Below, one piece after another: positions 4,716-6,044 of a stretch of 6,044 nucleotides of DNA (positions are counted from its first letter, which is position 1; every line of letters starts with the position of its first letter). The translations under genes were made by a program, and so were the position numbers. Under the pieces are notes generated by a model. The model was not told the origin of the DNA. It searched no databases and was given only the letters and a program-made list of their open reading frames with translations. The DNA comes from Crocinitomix sp. (GTDB lineage: Bacteria > Bacteroidota > Bacteroidia > Flavobacteriales_D > Crocinitomicaceae): positions 1 to 6,044 of the forward strand of contig JADZFJ010000081.1 of assembly GCA_020849935.1 (NCBI GenBank). Reading direction: 5' to 3'.

Positions 4716-5627
4716 ATGAAAAAAAGAATTACGCTGCTCCTCTTAGTTTTCACTACAATTGTATTTGCAGAAAAATCAAGCGTCACCATCCTTATCGATC
4801 CCGGTCATGGGGGAAAAGATCCAGGACATCTTCCCCACCAAAACGAATTGATGCAAGAAAAGGACATTGTTTTAGAAATCTCCCTAAAAATTGGCGAATA
4901 TTTAACCTATAATTTGTCCAATGTAAAAGTAATGTACACCCGCAAAACAGATATTTATCCAAGTTTAGACGAGCGTGTGGCCATGGCAAATAATAATAAC
5001 GTGGATTATATGTTGTCAATACATGTCAACGGCAGTCCAAACAGCTCCATTTACGGCACCGAAACGCATATCCATAATTTCGAGGCAAAATCATCTTATC
5101 AATGGGCAAAATTAATTGAGGATCAATTTACCAGCCGTGCGGGTCGCCGCAGTCGTGGGGTAAAAACCGCTGCCGATGTGGGACATTCCATCCAAATCTT
5201 AAAACAAACCAACATGCCAACCGTTTTGGTCGAGTGTGGGTTTATCACCAATGCTACCGAAGGAAAATATTTGAATTCGGCCTATGGCCAAGAAATTATT
5301 GCCTCTGCCATCTTTCGTGCCACCCGCGAATTTATCAAAGCCAAACACCCTAACATCGACTTTAGTCCTGCCAAAGATTTAGCGGTAAAAAACGATCAGT
5401 CTATTTACAAAGTGCAAATCATGGCCTCAATCGATGAATTAGCCACCGACATTCCCGAATTTAAAAAACTAGGATATCCAGTTGAGCGTGTGAAAGTTCA
5501 AAGTACAAGTATGTATAAATACAAGTATTATGTCGGTCCTTTTAAAGATAAAAAAGAAGCCAAAAAGGTCGAAAAAGAAGTACAAGGCAAAGGCTACAAA
5601 GACGCCTTCATCGTCTATTTTGAATGA
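4716..5627 (+). CDS. N-acetylmuramoyl-L-alanine amidase with C-terminal SPOR domain
   Basis: This 303-residue secreted enzyme should cleave the amide bond between N-acetylmuramic acid and the stem peptide in periplasmic peptidoglycan. A signal peptide occupies residues 1-18 (KKR, then LLLLVFTTIVFA, cleavage before EKSS). The zinc-dependent Amidase_3 domain spans about 22-207: IDPGHGGKDPG (27-37) supplies zinc ligand H31, QEKD supplies E48, LSIHVNG (100-106) supplies H103, and LVECGF (171-176) supplies the catalytic E173. YTRKTDIYPSLDERVAMAN (74-92) is also typical. After a short linker, residues 229-303 form a SPOR domain (YKVQIMAS, YKYYVGPFKDKKEAKK, GYKDAFIV), a fold that binds denuded glycan strands at division septa. 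The likely role is therefore daughter-cell separation or wall remodelling. It lacks the AMIN domain of E. coli AmiC; the amidase-plus-SPOR arrangement is common in Bacteroidota. All catalytic residues are present. The start is supported by the signal peptide. It lies 85 bases upstream of ssb. Confidence 0.95.
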   Translation: MKKRITLLLLVFTTIVFAEKSSVTILIDPGHGGKDPGHLPHQNELMQEKDIVLEISLKIGEYLTYNLSNVKVMYTRKTDIYPSLDERVAMANNNNVDYMLSIHVNGSPNSSIYGTETHIHNFEAKSSYQWAKLIEDQFTSRAGRRSRGVKTAADVGHSIQILKQTNMPTVLVECGFITNATEGKYLNSAYGQEIIASAIFRATREFIKAKHPNIDFSPAKDLAVKNDQSIYKVQIMASIDELATDIPEFKKLGYPVERVKVQSTSMYKYKYYVGPFKDKKEAKKVEKEVQGKGYKDAFIVYFE

Positions 5628-5654
5628 TTCATCTATAAAAATTACCTGTTAGTA

Positions 5655-5684
5655 TTGTTTATTTGATCAAGAATTATTATATTG
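5655..5684 (+). promoter_or_regulatory. Candidate promoter for ssb
   Basis: A -33-like TTG (5655-5657) and a -7-like TATATTG (5678-5684, one T shorter than TAnnTTTG) are separated by 20 bases, which fits Bacteroidota spacing. Transcription would start about 20-25 bases before the ssb ATG at 5713. No intrinsic terminator is seen after the amidase, so read-through from that gene is also possible. Confidence 0.35.
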
Positions 5685-5712
5685 CCATACCATCACACGA
5701 ACAAATAGACTT

Positions 5713-6044
5713 ATGGCGACAGTATACGAAACAAGATTAATCGGTAATTTAGGAAAAGACGCACTCATTAAAAAAATGGACAATTCAGTTTTGGCAATTA
5801 ATTTCCCCGTTGCCCACAATAAAAATTGGCGCGATAAAAAAACGGGCGAACAACGGACCAAAACAACCTGGGTCAATTGTACCATCTGGAAAAAAGAAGG
5901 ATCCAACCTCCGCATCCTCGATTATTTAAAAAAAGGAACCTTGGTTGAAGTTGTCGGAACCCCATTTGCAAAAGGATATTTACAAGAAGACCAAACAATA
6001 AAATCAGAAATTCGCTTAAACGTTTCGCGCACCAATATTCTTAA
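5713..6044 (+). CDS. ssb: Single-stranded DNA-binding protein (3' end cut by window edge)
   Basis: 110 codons are visible and the frame is still open at the window end. The sequence is an OB-fold SSB: YETRLIGNLGKD (5-16), VLAINFPVAHNKNWRDKKTGEQ (26-47), TTWVNCTIWKKEG (51-63), ILDYLKKGTLVEVVGTPFAKGY (68-89) and a final strand ending NVSRTNIL. Aromatic residues W39 and W53 fall where E. coli SSB uses W40 and W54 to stack on DNA bases, and W59 is an additional aromatic. It protects single-stranded DNA in replication, recombination and repair, acting in the cytoplasm as an oligomer. The last OB strand is reached at residue 108-110, so the true end may lie a few codons beyond the edge, as in the short Bacteroidota SSBs of about 110-115 residues that lack the acidic partner-binding tail; whether a tail exists cannot be seen here. 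The start ATG at 5713 gives the standard N-terminus. Confidence 0.93.
   Translation, partial: MATVYETRLIGNLGKDALIKKMDNSVLAINFPVAHNKNWRDKKTGEQRTKTTWVNCTIWKKEGSNLRILDYLKKGTLVEVVGTPFAKGYLQEDQTIKSEIRLNVSRTNIL

Noticed and set aside
4792..5019. Minus-strand open frame opposite the amidase catalytic domain
   Set aside because: It is antisense to a well-supported amidase coding region with intact catalytic motifs.
5667..5915. Minus-strand open frame of 82 codons opposite ssb
   Set aside because: It is fully antisense to a clear SSB gene and its promoter region, with no recognisable protein features.

Overview
The window looks like chromosomal DNA from a member of the Bacteroidota (Bacteroidetes), probably the Flavobacteriia/Sphingobacteriia/Cytophagia side. 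The evidence is A/T-rich DNA, starts without Shine-Dalgarno sequences, several matches to the Bacteroidota -7 promoter element TAnnTTTG, a secreted protein with a tail like a type IX secretion sorting domain, a short Bacteroidota-style SSB, and an intergenic palindromic repeat of a kind I associate with this phylum.

Layout, left to right: (1) A plus-strand gene for a secreted beta-rich protein (158-970) has a perfect -7 element and a strong intrinsic terminator. (2) A convergent intergenic stretch (1024-1342) has no gene but holds several short hairpins, one with a C-rich loop. (3) A minus-strand gene (2137-1343) encodes a predicted papain-like cysteine peptidase of unknown role. (4) Divergent from it is a Crp/Fnr-family regulator (2254-2835) closed by an intrinsic terminator. 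(5) A compact three-gene operon follows, with its own promoter: a YciI/DGPF-domain protein (2926-3267), a DUF1569/DinB-like protein (3280-3723) and a polytopic membrane protein of unknown function (3733-4374). (6) A 114-bp palindromic intergenic repeat (4387-4500) starts 12 bp after the operon. (7) Next is a periplasmic N-acetylmuramoyl-L-alanine amidase with a SPOR domain (4716-5627). (8) Last is a single-stranded DNA-binding protein gene that runs off the right edge (5713-6044).

The genes do not form one obvious pathway. The most coherent unit is the regulator plus the three-gene operon; control of the operon by the neighbouring Crp/Fnr protein is a reasonable guess but not shown. The amidase and SSB are housekeeping genes for peptidoglycan remodelling/cell division and DNA replication/repair. 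I found no CRISPR array, transposase, prophage, tRNA or rRNA. The parts most worth a second look are the cysteine peptidase, the palindromic repeat, the structured convergent intergenic region and the uncharacterised membrane protein. I do not see a clear new multi-gene system.
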